Source: Aliihoeflea sp023389195
GTDB taxonomy: Bacteria; Pseudomonadota; Alphaproteobacteria; Rhizobiales; Rhizobiaceae
Assembly: GCA_023389195.1 (NCBI GenBank)
Contig: JAEWET010000049.1
Location: 1 to 64,000 of the forward strand
Direction: 5' to 3'
DNA length: 64,000 nucleotides
A program made the translations under genes and the position numbers. Below, piece by piece: positions 1 to 7,756 of this stretch (within the stretch, counting starts at the first letter, position 1; each line of letters starts with the position of its first letter). The notes below the pieces were generated by a model. It was given only the letters and a program-made list of their open reading frames with translations, was not told where the DNA came from and ran no database searches.

Positions 1-72
1 GAACCTGCCGGAACGCTTGCCGCAGCCGGACAAGACAGGCATCCCCCGGCCGAAACGCGACAGGGGGCGGCG

Positions 73-699
73 ATGGATTGGGTCGAGGGCATCGGCTATC
101 TCGGGACGGCGCTGACCATCACGGCGACGGCCATGAGCACGATGATCCCGCTGCGGATCATCTCGCTCTGCGCGAGCTGCGCCGTGATCACCTACGGCAT
201 CATGATCGGCAGCATGCCGGTGGTGCTGACTGAATTGATCCAGATGCCGTTCAACGCCTACCGGCTCTGGCAGATGCTGCGCCTCGTCCGGGACGTGGAG
301 ACGGCCGCCGAGAACGACCTGTCCCTGGAATGGCTCCGACCCTTCGGCTCCCGACGCCCGTTCGACATCGGCGAGGTGGTGTTCCGCAAGGGGGATCTCG
401 CCACCGAGATGTACTACATCGAGAGCGGCGTGTTCCGGATCCCGGAGGTCGACCTCGAGGTGCGCCAGGGCGGGATCGTCGGCGAGCTCGGGCTGCTGTC
501 GCCCGGCAACGCCCGCACCGCCTCGCTGGTCTGCGTCGAGGCGGGACACGCGCTGTGCGTGTCCTACTCGGACGTGAAGCAGCTCTACTACCAGAACCCC
601 GAATTCGGGTTCTACTTCCTCAAGCTGACCAGCGAGCGGCTCTTCCAGGGTGTGCAGGGCATGTCCAAGCCCCAAGCGGTGGCCGGCGACGCCCTGTGA
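73..699 (+). CDS. Popeye-like membrane protein with cyclic-nucleotide-binding domain
   Basis: The 208-residue protein has two or three hydrophobic segments in residues 5-60, followed by a cyclic-nucleotide-binding-type beta-roll at about residues 80-195 (FDIGEVVFRKGD, then GGIVGELGLLSPGNARTASL). This is the layout of bacterial Popeye-like proteins: a short membrane anchor with a cytoplasmic cNMP-binding domain. It has no helix-turn-helix, so it is not a CRP-type regulator. It probably senses a nucleotide at the membrane, but the ligand and output cannot be read from sequence. The ATG has a G-rich ribosome-binding site just upstream. The frame stays open to the window edge, so a start outside the window is possible. 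Codon use is extremely GC-rich. Confidence 0.8.
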   Translation: MDWVEGIGYLGTALTITATAMSTMIPLRIISLCASCAVITYGIMIGSMPVVLTELIQMPFNAYRLWQMLRLVRDVETAAENDLSLEWLRPFGSRRPFDIGEVVFRKGDLATEMYYIESGVFRIPEVDLEVRQGGIVGELGLLSPGNARTASLVCVEAGHALCVSYSDVKQLYYQNPEFGFYFLKLTSERLFQGVQGMSKPQAVAGDAL

Positions 700-731
700 G
701 GCGCCGCCGTCCGCGGCTCAGAGATCGCCGC

Positions 732-1730
732 TCAGAGCATGCTCGGCAGGATGCGGTCCGGCGGCCGGTGTCCGTCCATGAAGGTCTTGATGTTGATGAT
801 GACCTTCTCGCCCATGTCGGTGCGGCTCTCGTAGGTCGCCGAGCCCATGTGGGGCAGGAGGACGACCTTGCCCTGGCGGGCGAGCTTGACGAGGCGCGGG
901 CTGACGGCGGGCTCCTGCTCGAACACGTCGAGGCCGGCCGCCGAGACCTCCCCGCCCTCGATCAGGCGCGCCAGGGCGTTCTCGTCGATCACCTCGCCGC
1001 GGGCCGTGTTGACCACGATCGCCTCGGGCTTGAGCAGCTTGAGGCGCCGCGCCGAGAGCAGATGGTACGTGGCGGGCGTGTGCGGGCAGTTCACCGACAC
1101 GATGTCGACGCGCGCCAGCATCTGGTCGAGGGATTCCCAGTAGGTCGCGTCCAGCGCGCTCTCGATGGCGGCCGGCACCCGGCGGCGGTTGTGGTAGTGC
1201 ACCTGCAAGCCGAAGGCGCGGGCGCGCTTGGCGAGCGCCTGGCCGATCCGGCCCATGCCGACGATGCCGAGGCGCTTGCCGGTGATGCGCCGGCCGAGCA
1301 TCCAGGTCGGCGACCAGCCCGTGGTCCACTCGTCGTCCGGGATGATCCGCGCGCCCTCGGTGACCCGGCGGGCCACCGCGAGGATCAACGCCATGGTCAT
1401 GTCGGCGGTGTCCTCGGTCAGCACGCCGGGCGTGTTGGTGACCGTGATGCCGCGCTCCAGCGCCGCCGCCACGTCGATATGGTCGACGCCGTTGCCGAAA
1501 TTGGCGATCAGGCGGAGGTTCGGGCCGGCCTGGGCGATCAGCCCGGCATCGATCTCGTCGGTCACGGTGGGGACGAGCACGTCGGCCTCGCGCAGGGCCG
1601 ACGCCATCGCGTCCGGCGCCATCGGCGCGTCCTCGGAATTGAGCCGGACGTCGAACAGTTCGCGCATCCGCGTCTCGACGGCATCCGGCAGGCGCCGCGT
1701 CACGACCACCAGCGGCTTGCGCTTCGACAC
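732..1730 (-). CDS. D-2-hydroxyacid dehydrogenase (glyoxylate/hydroxypyruvate reductase-like)
   Basis: A cytosolic NAD(P)-dependent dehydrogenase of the D-isomer 2-hydroxyacid family, 332 residues, full length for the family. It has an N-terminal substrate domain, a Rossmann nucleotide loop at residues 155-163 (GIVGMGRIG), and the catalytic set Arg244 (NTARGE), Glu273 (EQEP) and His294 (LLPHMG). The family reduces glyoxylate, hydroxypyruvate or similar 2-oxo acids, and the exact substrate is not decidable here. The start is GTG, with GGAG six bases upstream. It is divergent from the SH3 gene, with about 270 bases between them that presumably hold both promoters. Codon use is very GC-rich like its neighbours. 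Confidence 0.9.
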   Translation of the reverse strand: MSKRKPLVVVTRRLPDAVETRMRELFDVRLNSEDAPMAPDAMASALREADVLVPTVTDEIDAGLIAQAGPNLRLIANFGNGVDHIDVAAALERGITVTNTPGVLTEDTADMTMALILAVARRVTEGARIIPDDEWTTGWSPTWMLGRRITGKRLGIVGMGRIGQALAKRARAFGLQVHYHNRRRVPAAIESALDATYWESLDQMLARVDIVSVNCPHTPATYHLLSARRLKLLKPEAIVVNTARGEVIDENALARLIEGGEVSAAGLDVFEQEPAVSPRLVKLARQGKVVLLPHMGSATYESRTDMGEKVIINIKTFMDGHRPPDRILPSML

Positions 1731-2001
1731 GTCTCTCTCCCCCGTCAGCCCAGCGACCTTGATTGCGGCTCGCGCCCGGCGGCTCCCGCCCGGACCGCGT
1801 CCCGCAAGCGTCCGTTAACCGAACTCGGCCAGACAGGATCGGTCACGGGGCGCCGGTTCCGGAGCCTGTTCCGACCCATCGGCCTCTCTACCAGAGGTGG
1901 GCCGGAACACAATCGGATGCGGACCGGTCCGCGTGTCGAACCGGCCCCGCTTTCGACATGTCCGGCGCCCAGCAACCCCACGTCTGGATAGGGAGACGAC
2001 C

Positions 2002-2565
2002 ATGCGCGTGTCATGCCTCAGCCTCGCCGTCGCGGCGGTGCTGGCCGGCGGCCTCGCGACCGGTGCCCGCGCGGCGCCGCCGACCGGCCCCGAGGCCGGG
2101 GTCGGGCCGGTGACCAAGCTGCCGCTGCCGCGCTACGCGAGCCTGAAGACCGATCGCGTCAACCTCCGCGAAGGCCCCTCGAAGGATCACCGGACGCTCT
2201 GGGTGTTCCAGCGGGCCGGCCTGCCGGTCGAGATCGTGGGCGAGTTCGAAACCTGGCGCAGGATCCGCGATTCGGAGGGCACCGAGGGCTGGGTGCTGCA
2301 CTCGCTGCTGTCCGGGCGCCGCACCGCCATCGTGAATGCCGGCCCCGACAAGGGTGTCGAGAAGGCGGCCGTGTCGCTGCGGGCCAAGGCCGACGACGGC
2401 GCCGACGACGAGGCCAAGCTCCAGACCGGCGTTATCGGCAGCGTCAAGAGCTGCACCGGCACGTGGTGCCGCATGATCGTCGCGCTTCCCAACAAGCGGG
2501 ACGTCGACGGCTACATTCGCCAGAATCGCCTGTGGGGCGTCTACCCGAACGAGGTCGTGGAATAG
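2002..2565 (+). CDS. secreted SH3-domain protein
   Basis: A 187-residue protein. The start at 2002 is chosen because a GGGAGA ribosome-binding site precedes it and it opens directly with a signal peptide (MRVSCLSLAVAAVLAGGLATGARA); the reading frame extends further upstream but without secretory character. After cleavage there is a bacterial SH3 domain at about residues 50-110 (VNLREGPSKDHRTLWVFQRAGLPVEI is the diagnostic stretch) and a second SH3-like copy to the C-terminus. Such proteins act in the periplasm or at the cell wall, often binding peptidoglycan; this one has no enzyme domain. It is convergent with irr. Similar proteins occur beside irr-fabA in related genomes as far as I recall. 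Confidence 0.82.
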   Translation: MRVSCLSLAVAAVLAGGLATGARAAPPTGPEAGVGPVTKLPLPRYASLKTDRVNLREGPSKDHRTLWVFQRAGLPVEIVGEFETWRRIRDSEGTEGWVLHSLLSGRRTAIVNAGPDKGVEKAAVSLRAKADDGADDEAKLQTGVIGSVKSCTGTWCRMIVALPNKRDVDGYIRQNRLWGVYPNEVVE

Positions 2566-2641
2566 CGGTCCGGGCGCCCCGACGGCGCCCGTCCGTCATC
2601 CCGGGCGGCGGCGCGCCAGCTCCCGGCACGCCGGCAGCCCG

Positions 2642-2675
2642 AAAAAGCGAAGGCCCGGACGATGCCGGGCCTCGC
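2642..2675 (-). terminator. intrinsic terminator of irr
   Basis: On the minus strand, just after the irr stop, AGGCCCGG and CCGGGCCT form a stem around a six-base loop. The stem can be extended by an imperfect GCGA/TCGC pairing and is followed by a run of five T. The position between two convergent genes fits a terminator for irr. Confidence 0.6.
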
Positions 2676-2705
2676 GTCGCTCCCGTACTGCGTTGGACCC
2701 GGGCC

Positions 2706-3221
2706 TCAGCCCTGGCGGCGGCCCGCCGGACGGCTGCGGCGCAGGCGCACGATCACCTCGACCCCGGCGATCTCCATGCCCTCGGGCGCCTCGGGCAGCG
2801 AATCGACCGTGATGCCGCAATCCGGCATGTCGATCACCTGGCTCTCGTCCTCCAGGTAGAAATGGTGGTGCTCGGTCGGGTTCGTGTCGAAATAGGCCTT
2901 CGACCCGTCGAGCGCCAGTTGGCGCAGGAGCCCGGCCTCGGTGAACTGGTGCAGCGTGTTGTAGACGGTCGCCAGCGAGACCGGCACCTTGGCGCGCATC
3001 GCCTCGTCGTACAGCATCTCCGCCGTCAGGTGGCGGTCACCGCGGCCGAAGAGCAGCCAGCCCAGGGACAGGCGCTGCCGCGTCGGGCGCAGGCCGGCTC
3101 GACGCAGACGGTCGCGCAGGTCGGACAGCGGACAGCCGCGGCGCGGAGTCCCGTTGGCCTCCAACTGGGGGGCGGGGACCCGGCCGTTGAAGACGGCCTG
3201 GAATGGCACCGGTTCGGACAT
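2706..3221 (-). CDS. irr: iron response regulator Irr (Fur family)
   Basis: Fur-superfamily winged-helix regulator, 171 residues. Irr controls haem synthesis and iron genes in Rhizobiales and is governed by haem rather than by Fe2+. Diagnostic features are the His-rich haem/metal site at residues 118-120 (TEHHHFYLED), the DNA-binding N-terminal domain (LRPTRQR, TVYNTLHQF), and a Cys30-Pro31 pair (RRGCPLSDL) where Bradyrhizobium Irr carries its haem-regulatory motif. The start at 3221 aligns with the family; the longer open frame upstream overlaps the promoter and has no family match. The gene is divergent from fabA, the usual arrangement in this order. Confidence 0.93.
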   Translation of the reverse strand: MSEPVPFQAVFNGRVPAPQLEANGTPRRGCPLSDLRDRLRRAGLRPTRQRLSLGWLLFGRGDRHLTAEMLYDEAMRAKVPVSLATVYNTLHQFTEAGLLRQLALDGSKAYFDTNPTEHHHFYLEDESQVIDMPDCGITVDSLPEAPEGMEIAGVEVIVRLRRSRPAGRRQG

Positions 3222-3270
3222 CGCTGGACTGAACGCTCGACGAGGGGCCTGAAGGAACGGATGTCTCCTC

Positions 3271-3299
3271 AGTATATTGAAGTGGTCGGACAGTCGCAA
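3271..3299 (-). promoter_or_regulatory. sigma70-type promoter for irr
   Basis: Read on the minus strand, TTGCGA (3299-3294) and TATACT (3276-3271) are separated by exactly 17 bases, about 50 bases upstream of the irr start. Both boxes are close to the housekeeping consensus. No clear Irr-type operator palindrome was recognised nearby. Confidence 0.6.
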
Positions 3300-3436
3300 C
3301 CCGAGCGTTGCCGCATACCCGCGGCTGCAGGCTTTGAAGGCGCGGCGCCCCGTGCTAACCCGCGCGCCAGCCGATGGGCCGAGTATAGTCGCCCGCGACG
3401 CGAAGATCGCGCACATCCGAGGAAACAGCCAACGCA

Positions 3437-3973
3437 ATGCCGCCAGACGCCGAGACACAAGCGCAGGGTGCGAACCGCCGGTCGCACTATTCCTACGAGG
3501 ATCTTCTGGCCTGCGGGCGCGGCGAACTCTTCGGATCCGGCAACGCGCAGTTGCCGCTGCCGCCGATGCTGATGTTCGACCGGATCACGTCCATCGGGAC
3601 CGAGGGCGGCGCCCACGGCAAGGGGCACGTGACGGCCGAGCTCGACATCCGGCCGGACCTCTGGTTCTTCCCCTGCCATTTCCAGGGCGACCCGGTGATG
3701 CCGGGCTGCCTCGGCCTCGACGCCCTCTGGCAGATGCTGGGCTTCCATCTCGGCTGGCTCGGCTCGCCGGGCCGCGGGCGCGCCCTGGGCGTCGGCGAGG
3801 TGAAGCTCGCCGGCCAGGTGCTGCCGACGATCAAGAAGGTCGTCTACAACGTCGACGTGAAGCGGGTCCGTCAGGGCAAGCTCGTGCTCGGCATCGGCGA
3901 CGGCTGGCTCGAGGCCGACGGCGAGCGCGTCTATCAGGTCCAGGACATGCGGGTCGGCCTTTTCCAGAGCTGA
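3437..3973 (+). CDS. fabA: 3-hydroxydecanoyl-ACP dehydratase/isomerase FabA
   Basis: FabA dehydrates 3-hydroxydecanoyl-ACP and isomerises trans-2- to cis-3-decenoyl-ACP, the branch point for unsaturated fatty acids. The 178-residue length is normal. The hot-dog active site is visible: His81 in FFPCHFQGDPVMPG and Asp95 in LGLDALWQ. It lies 140 bases upstream of fabB and is divergent from irr, so irr-fabA-fabB-fabI forms the conserved Rhizobiales cluster. Codon use here is still of the extreme-GC type seen from the start of the window. The ribosome-binding site (GAGGA) is rather far from the ATG. Confidence 0.96.
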   Translation: MPPDAETQAQGANRRSHYSYEDLLACGRGELFGSGNAQLPLPPMLMFDRITSIGTEGGAHGKGHVTAELDIRPDLWFFPCHFQGDPVMPGCLGLDALWQMLGFHLGWLGSPGRGRALGVGEVKLAGQVLPTIKKVVYNVDVKRVRQGKLVLGIGDGWLEADGERVYQVQDMRVGLFQS

Positions 3974-4113
3974 GCCGCAGCCGCCGCGCGTCCGGTTCGC
4001 GGCTTGGCCGCAACGCCGGACGGTCTCGGCGGTTGAGATTGTGTCCGCGTCACCTTAGCTGACCGTGACGCGGCCCGGGCGACCGGGACCGCGACGGAGG
4101 TAGTGTCACCATC

Positions 4114-5334
4114 ATGCGCCGTGTCGTCATCACCGGGATGGGCATCGTCTCGTCCATCGGCAACAACACGCAGGAGGTGCTCGCCTCCCTGCGCGAGGCC
4201 CGCTCGGGCATCGCGCGCGACGCCAGCTACGCCGAGCACGGCTTCCGCAGCCAGGTCTCCGGCGCGCCCACCCTCGATCCCGAGGGCGTGGTGGACCGGC
4301 GCGCGATGCGCTTCCACGGCGGCGGGACCGCCTGGAACCACGTCGCCATGGATCAGGCGATCCAGGATGCCAGTCTGGATCAGGGCGACATCTCGAACGA
4401 GCGCACCGGCATCATCATGGGCTCGGGCGGTCCATCCACCCGACAGATCGTCGAGGCCGCCGACATCACCCGCGAGAAGGGCAGCCCCAAGCGCATCGGG
4501 CCGTTCGCGGTGCCGAAGGCGATGTCGTCGACCGCATCCGCCACGCTTGCCACCTGGTTCAAGATCCACGGCGTCAATTACTCCATCTCGTCGGCCTGCT
4601 CGACCTCGGCGCACTGCATCGGCAATGCCTACGAACTGATCCAGTTCGGCAAGCAGGACCGCATCTTCGCCGGCGGCCACGAGGACCTCGACTGGACGAT
4701 GTCCAACCTCTTCGACGCCATGGGTGCCATGTCGTCGAAGTACAACGACCGCGCCGAAGTCGCCTCCCGTGCCTATGATGAAGGCCGCGACGGCTTTGTC
4801 ATCGCCGGCGGCGCCGGCGTCCTCGTCCTCGAAGACCTCGAGACCGCCCAGGCGCGTGGCGCCAAGATTTATGCGGAAGTCGTCGGCTACGGCGCGACGT
4901 CGGACGGCCACGACATGGTCGCCCCCTCGGGCGAAGGCGCGGTGCGCTGCATGCGCCAGGCGCTCGCCAACGTGAAGGGCGAGGTCGACTACATCAACAC
5001 CCACGGCACCTCGACGCCAGTTGGCGACTCGAAGGAAATGGGCGCGATCCGCGAGGTGTTCGGCGACAAGATTCCGCATATCCAGTCGACCAAGTCGCTG
5101 ACCGGCCATTCGCTCGGCGCGGCAGGCGTCCAGGAATCGATCTATTCGCTCTTGATGATGCAGGCCGGCTTCATCGGCGAGAGCGCCCATATCGAAAACC
5201 TCGATCCCGAGTTCGAGGGCATGCCCGTCGTGCGCAAGCGCATCGACGACGCCAAGTTCGACATCGCGCTCTCCAACTCGTTCGGCTTCGGCGGCACCAA
5301 TGCGACGCTGGTCTTCCAGCGCTACCAGGGCTGA
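4114..5334 (+). CDS. fabB: beta-ketoacyl-ACP synthase I FabB
   Basis: Condensing enzyme that elongates unsaturated acyl-ACPs using malonyl-ACP. The 406 residues cover the full thiolase fold. The active-site set is present: Cys162 in SSACSTSAHC, His297 in NTHGTSTPVGD, and Lys327/His332 in STKSLTGHSLG, plus the glycine-rich C-terminus (NSFGFGGTNA). It is followed four bases later by fabI, so the two are co-transcribed. Codon choice changes along the gene: the 5' part resembles the extreme-GC upstream genes, while the 3' half uses more codons such as GAA, TAT and ATT like everything downstream. This is treated as a finding. A GGAGG lies 13 bases before the ATG. Confidence 0.95.
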   Translation: MRRVVITGMGIVSSIGNNTQEVLASLREARSGIARDASYAEHGFRSQVSGAPTLDPEGVVDRRAMRFHGGGTAWNHVAMDQAIQDASLDQGDISNERTGIIMGSGGPSTRQIVEAADITREKGSPKRIGPFAVPKAMSSTASATLATWFKIHGVNYSISSACSTSAHCIGNAYELIQFGKQDRIFAGGHEDLDWTMSNLFDAMGAMSSKYNDRAEVASRAYDEGRDGFVIAGGAGVLVLEDLETAQARGAKIYAEVVGYGATSDGHDMVAPSGEGAVRCMRQALANVKGEVDYINTHGTSTPVGDSKEMGAIREVFGDKIPHIQSTKSLTGHSLGAAGVQESIYSLLMMQAGFIGESAHIENLDPEFEGMPVVRKRIDDAKFDIALSNSFGFGGTNATLVFQRYQG

Positions 5335-5338
5335 TCCG

Positions 5339-6160
5339 ATGGATGGTTTGATGAAGGGCAAGCGCGGCCTCGTCATGGGCGTCGCGAACGATCATTCGAT
5401 CGCCTGGGGCATCGCCAAGCAACTCGCCGAGCACGGCGCCGAACTCGCCTTCACCTATCAGGGCGAAGCGTTCGGCCGCCGCGTGAAGCCGCTCGCCGAA
5501 AAGGTCGGCGCGAAGCTCGTCCTGCCCTGCGACGTCGAGGATTCCGCCTCGATCGACAGCGTTTTCGATGCACTCAAGTCCGAATGGGGGACGATCGATT
5601 TCGTCGTCCACGCCATCGGTTTTTCCGACAAGAACGAGTTGAAGGGCCTCTACGCGAACACCACGAAGGACAACTTCACCCGTACGATGGTGATTTCGTG
5701 CTACTCCTTCACGGAAATCGCCCGCAAGGCGGCCGAGATGATGAATCCCGGCGGGTCGATGCTGACGCTCACCTATGCCGGCTCGGTCCGCGTCATGCCG
5801 AACTACAACGTCATGGGCGTCGCCAAAGCCGCGCTCGAGGCGTCCGTGCGCTATCTGGCCGACGACTACGGCCCGCGCGACATCCGCGTGAACGCGATCT
5901 CGGCCGGCCCCGTCCGCACGCTCGCCGGTGCGGGCATTTCGGATGCGCGGCTGATGTTCTCGTTCCAGAGCCGCAACTCGCCGCTGCGCCGCACGGTCAC
6001 GATCGACGAGGTCGGCGGCTCGGCGCTTTATCTCCTGTCAGGCCTGTCCTCGGGCGTGACGGGCGAGATCCACTATGTGGATTCGGGCTACCACATCACC
6101 TCGATGCCGCAGCTCGACGAGCTGAAGTCGATCGACAGGATCGTTGGTGAAGGCGCGTAA
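5339..6160 (+). CDS. fabI: enoyl-ACP reductase (NADH) FabI
   Basis: Reduces trans-2-enoyl-ACP in the last step of each fatty-acid elongation cycle; it is the target class of triclosan. From the ATG at 5339 it has 273 residues. The N-terminal dinucleotide motif is the FabI variant (GVANDHSIAWGIA), and the catalytic Tyr156 and Lys163 sit in NYNVMGVAKAAL with the usual six-residue spacing. A second ATG at 5351 would also give a plausible start. It follows fabB by four bases and closes the fabA-fabB-fabI operon. Codon use is of the moderate-GC type. Confidence 0.95.
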   Translation: MDGLMKGKRGLVMGVANDHSIAWGIAKQLAEHGAELAFTYQGEAFGRRVKPLAEKVGAKLVLPCDVEDSASIDSVFDALKSEWGTIDFVVHAIGFSDKNELKGLYANTTKDNFTRTMVISCYSFTEIARKAAEMMNPGGSMLTLTYAGSVRVMPNYNVMGVAKAALEASVRYLADDYGPRDIRVNAISAGPVRTLAGAGISDARLMFSFQSRNSPLRRTVTIDEVGGSALYLLSGLSSGVTGEIHYVDSGYHITSMPQLDELKSIDRIVGEGA

Positions 6161-6198
6161 TTCCCGTTCAAGGTTGCAAAATATATCTTAAGGAGTCG

Positions 6199-6232
6199 GC
6201 GGTAATACATCTGTGAAACAGGGTGTTACCGC
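6199..6232 (+). promoter_or_regulatory. hairpin abutting the start codon of the GGDEF/EAL gene
   Basis: GCGGTAA (6199-6205) pairs with TTACCGC (6226-6232), and an inner CTGT/ACAG pairing closes the loop. The hairpin ends one base before the ATG at 6233. A strong AAGGAG lies at 6190-6195, immediately before the hairpin. The fold would either hide the weak AGGG at 6220 or bring AAGGAG next to the start codon. This is seen in sequence only; folding was not computed. Confidence 0.45.
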
Positions 6233-7756
6233 ATGACGTCTCGAAATCCGATCCGGACGAAGGGCTTCCGGCTGCTGACGATCGCAGCCTGCACGCTCGG
6301 CAGTTTCGTGATCGGACTGGCAGCGGCCCGCTACGGCATGGGTGGCGTCGGCGGCATCCCGGCCGAGATCGTCGGCCTCAGCATGGCCGCGCTCTGCGCC
6401 TTCGCGGCGGCAAGTTCGGCGGCTTCCTTCTTCGCCGGCGTCGATGAATCCGTCCAATATGTCTACCATGAGACCCAGCACGACAAGCTGACCGGCCTGC
6501 CCGGCCGCCAGGCGATGATGTCGAAGATTCGCGAGGCGGCGGACCGCACGCGATCGACCGGTTCGCCTGTCTTTCTGATCGACATCGACATCAACCGCTT
6601 CAAGTCGATCAACGACGCGATCGGCTATTCCAACGGCGACGAACTGGTCCGCGCCTTTGCCGATCGGCTGCGCCAGGTGGTGCCGGTCGGCACGGCGATC
6701 GGCCGGATCGGCGCCGGCGAGTTCGCCCTCCTCTATCAGGATGAAGGCGGGGCCGAGCGGGTGGACCTCTTCGTCGAACGCCTGCTCGATCTTATGACCA
6801 AGCCCTACCGGCTGACCACGCATCTGCAGTCGATCAATCTGTCGATCGGCATCGTGTCGCTGCCTAAGGACGGCTTCGAGCCGACGCGCCTGTTGCGCCT
6901 GTCAAACCTCGCGCTGCAACACGCCCGCGGCTCCGGCGTCGGCGGCTGGGCGGTGTTTCATCGGGAAATGGGCGAGGTCGCCGATTATCGCCAGTGGATC
7001 GAGGCCGAACTCAACGGCGCGTTCGAGCGCGGCGAGTTTTCCCTGCACTATCAGCCGCAGCACGATCTTTCGAGCGGGCGCATCGTGGGCTACGAGGCAT
7101 TGATGCGCTGGACCCATCCCGCGCGCGGGATGATCCCGCCGGCCGAGTTTATCCCGATCGCCGAAGAAACGGGCATGATCGCGCAGATCGGGGCGTGGGC
7201 GCTTCGCCAGGCCTGCCTCGACGCGCGCCGCCTGCCGCAGGATTGCTTCGTGGCGGTCAACATCTCGGCGGTCCAGTTCATGACCCGCGACTTCATCGCG
7301 CAGGTTGCAGCCGTCGTGGCGGAGACGGGGATCGAGCCCTCCCGCCTGGAAATCGAAATCACCGAAACGGCGATGATGCAGGACCGCGACCGCGCCGCCG
7401 CGATCCTGAAGGACCTGACGGCGATGGGACTGACGGTCGCCGTCGACGATTTCGGCACCGGCTACTCCAATCTGAGCTATCTGATCGATTTCTCGTTCCA
7501 CAAGCTCAAGATCGACCAGTCCTTCATCCAGCGGCTGGAGACCGATGCGAGCACCGGCGCGGTCGTCTCGACCATTGTCGGCCTGTCGCGCGCGCTCGGC
7601 GTTCACACGATCGCCGAGGGCGTCGAGACCGAACATCAGGCGACGCTGCTACGCGCCGCGGGCTGCCATATCGTTCAGGGCTATTTTTACGGCCGGCCGG
7701 CACCGCTGTCCGTCGCCGCGGTCGAGCAGAAGCCGTTCCTGCGTGCGGTGAGCTGA
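6233..7756 (+). CDS. membrane GGDEF/EAL protein, probably a c-di-GMP phosphodiesterase
   Basis: A 507-residue protein with two N-terminal membrane helices (about 12-35 and 42-68), a GGDEF domain (about 80-235) and an EAL domain (about 255-500). The GGDEF signature has decayed to GAGEF (160-164), which argues against cyclase activity. The EAL residues are intact: EAL 288-290, Asn343, Glu in ITETA, DDFGTGYS 405-412, Lys426 in KLKID, and Glu462/Glu465 in EGVET. The likely role is therefore hydrolysis of cyclic di-GMP, perhaps with GTP binding at the GGDEF domain as an activator. There is no recognisable periplasmic sensor. It stands alone after fabI, with a short leader containing a hairpin. Confidence 0.9.
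   Translation: MTSRNPIRTKGFRLLTIAACTLGSFVIGLAAARYGMGGVGGIPAEIVGLSMAALCAFAAASSAASFFAGVDESVQYVYHETQHDKLTGLPGRQAMMSKIREAADRTRSTGSPVFLIDIDINRFKSINDAIGYSNGDELVRAFADRLRQVVPVGTAIGRIGAGEFALLYQDEGGAERVDLFVERLLDLMTKPYRLTTHLQSINLSIGIVSLPKDGFEPTRLLRLSNLALQHARGSGVGGWAVFHREMGEVADYRQWIEAELNGAFERGEFSLHYQPQHDLSSGRIVGYEALMRWTHPARGMIPPAEFIPIAEETGMIAQIGAWALRQACLDARRLPQDCFVAVNISAVQFMTRDFIAQVAAVVAETGIEPSRLEIEITETAMMQDRDRAAAILKDLTAMGLTVAVDDFGTGYSNLSYLIDFSFHKLKIDQSFIQRLETDASTGAVVSTIVGLSRALGVHTIAEGVETEHQATLLRAAGCHIVQGYFYGRPAPLSVAAVEQKPFLRAVS

Noticed and set aside
330..1991. A 553-codon open frame on the plus strand overlapping the hydroxyacid dehydrogenase gene
   Set aside because: It is the complement of a clear dehydrogenase gene and its composition is Arg/His/Gly/Asp-rich without any family motif; such long antisense frames are common at this GC content.
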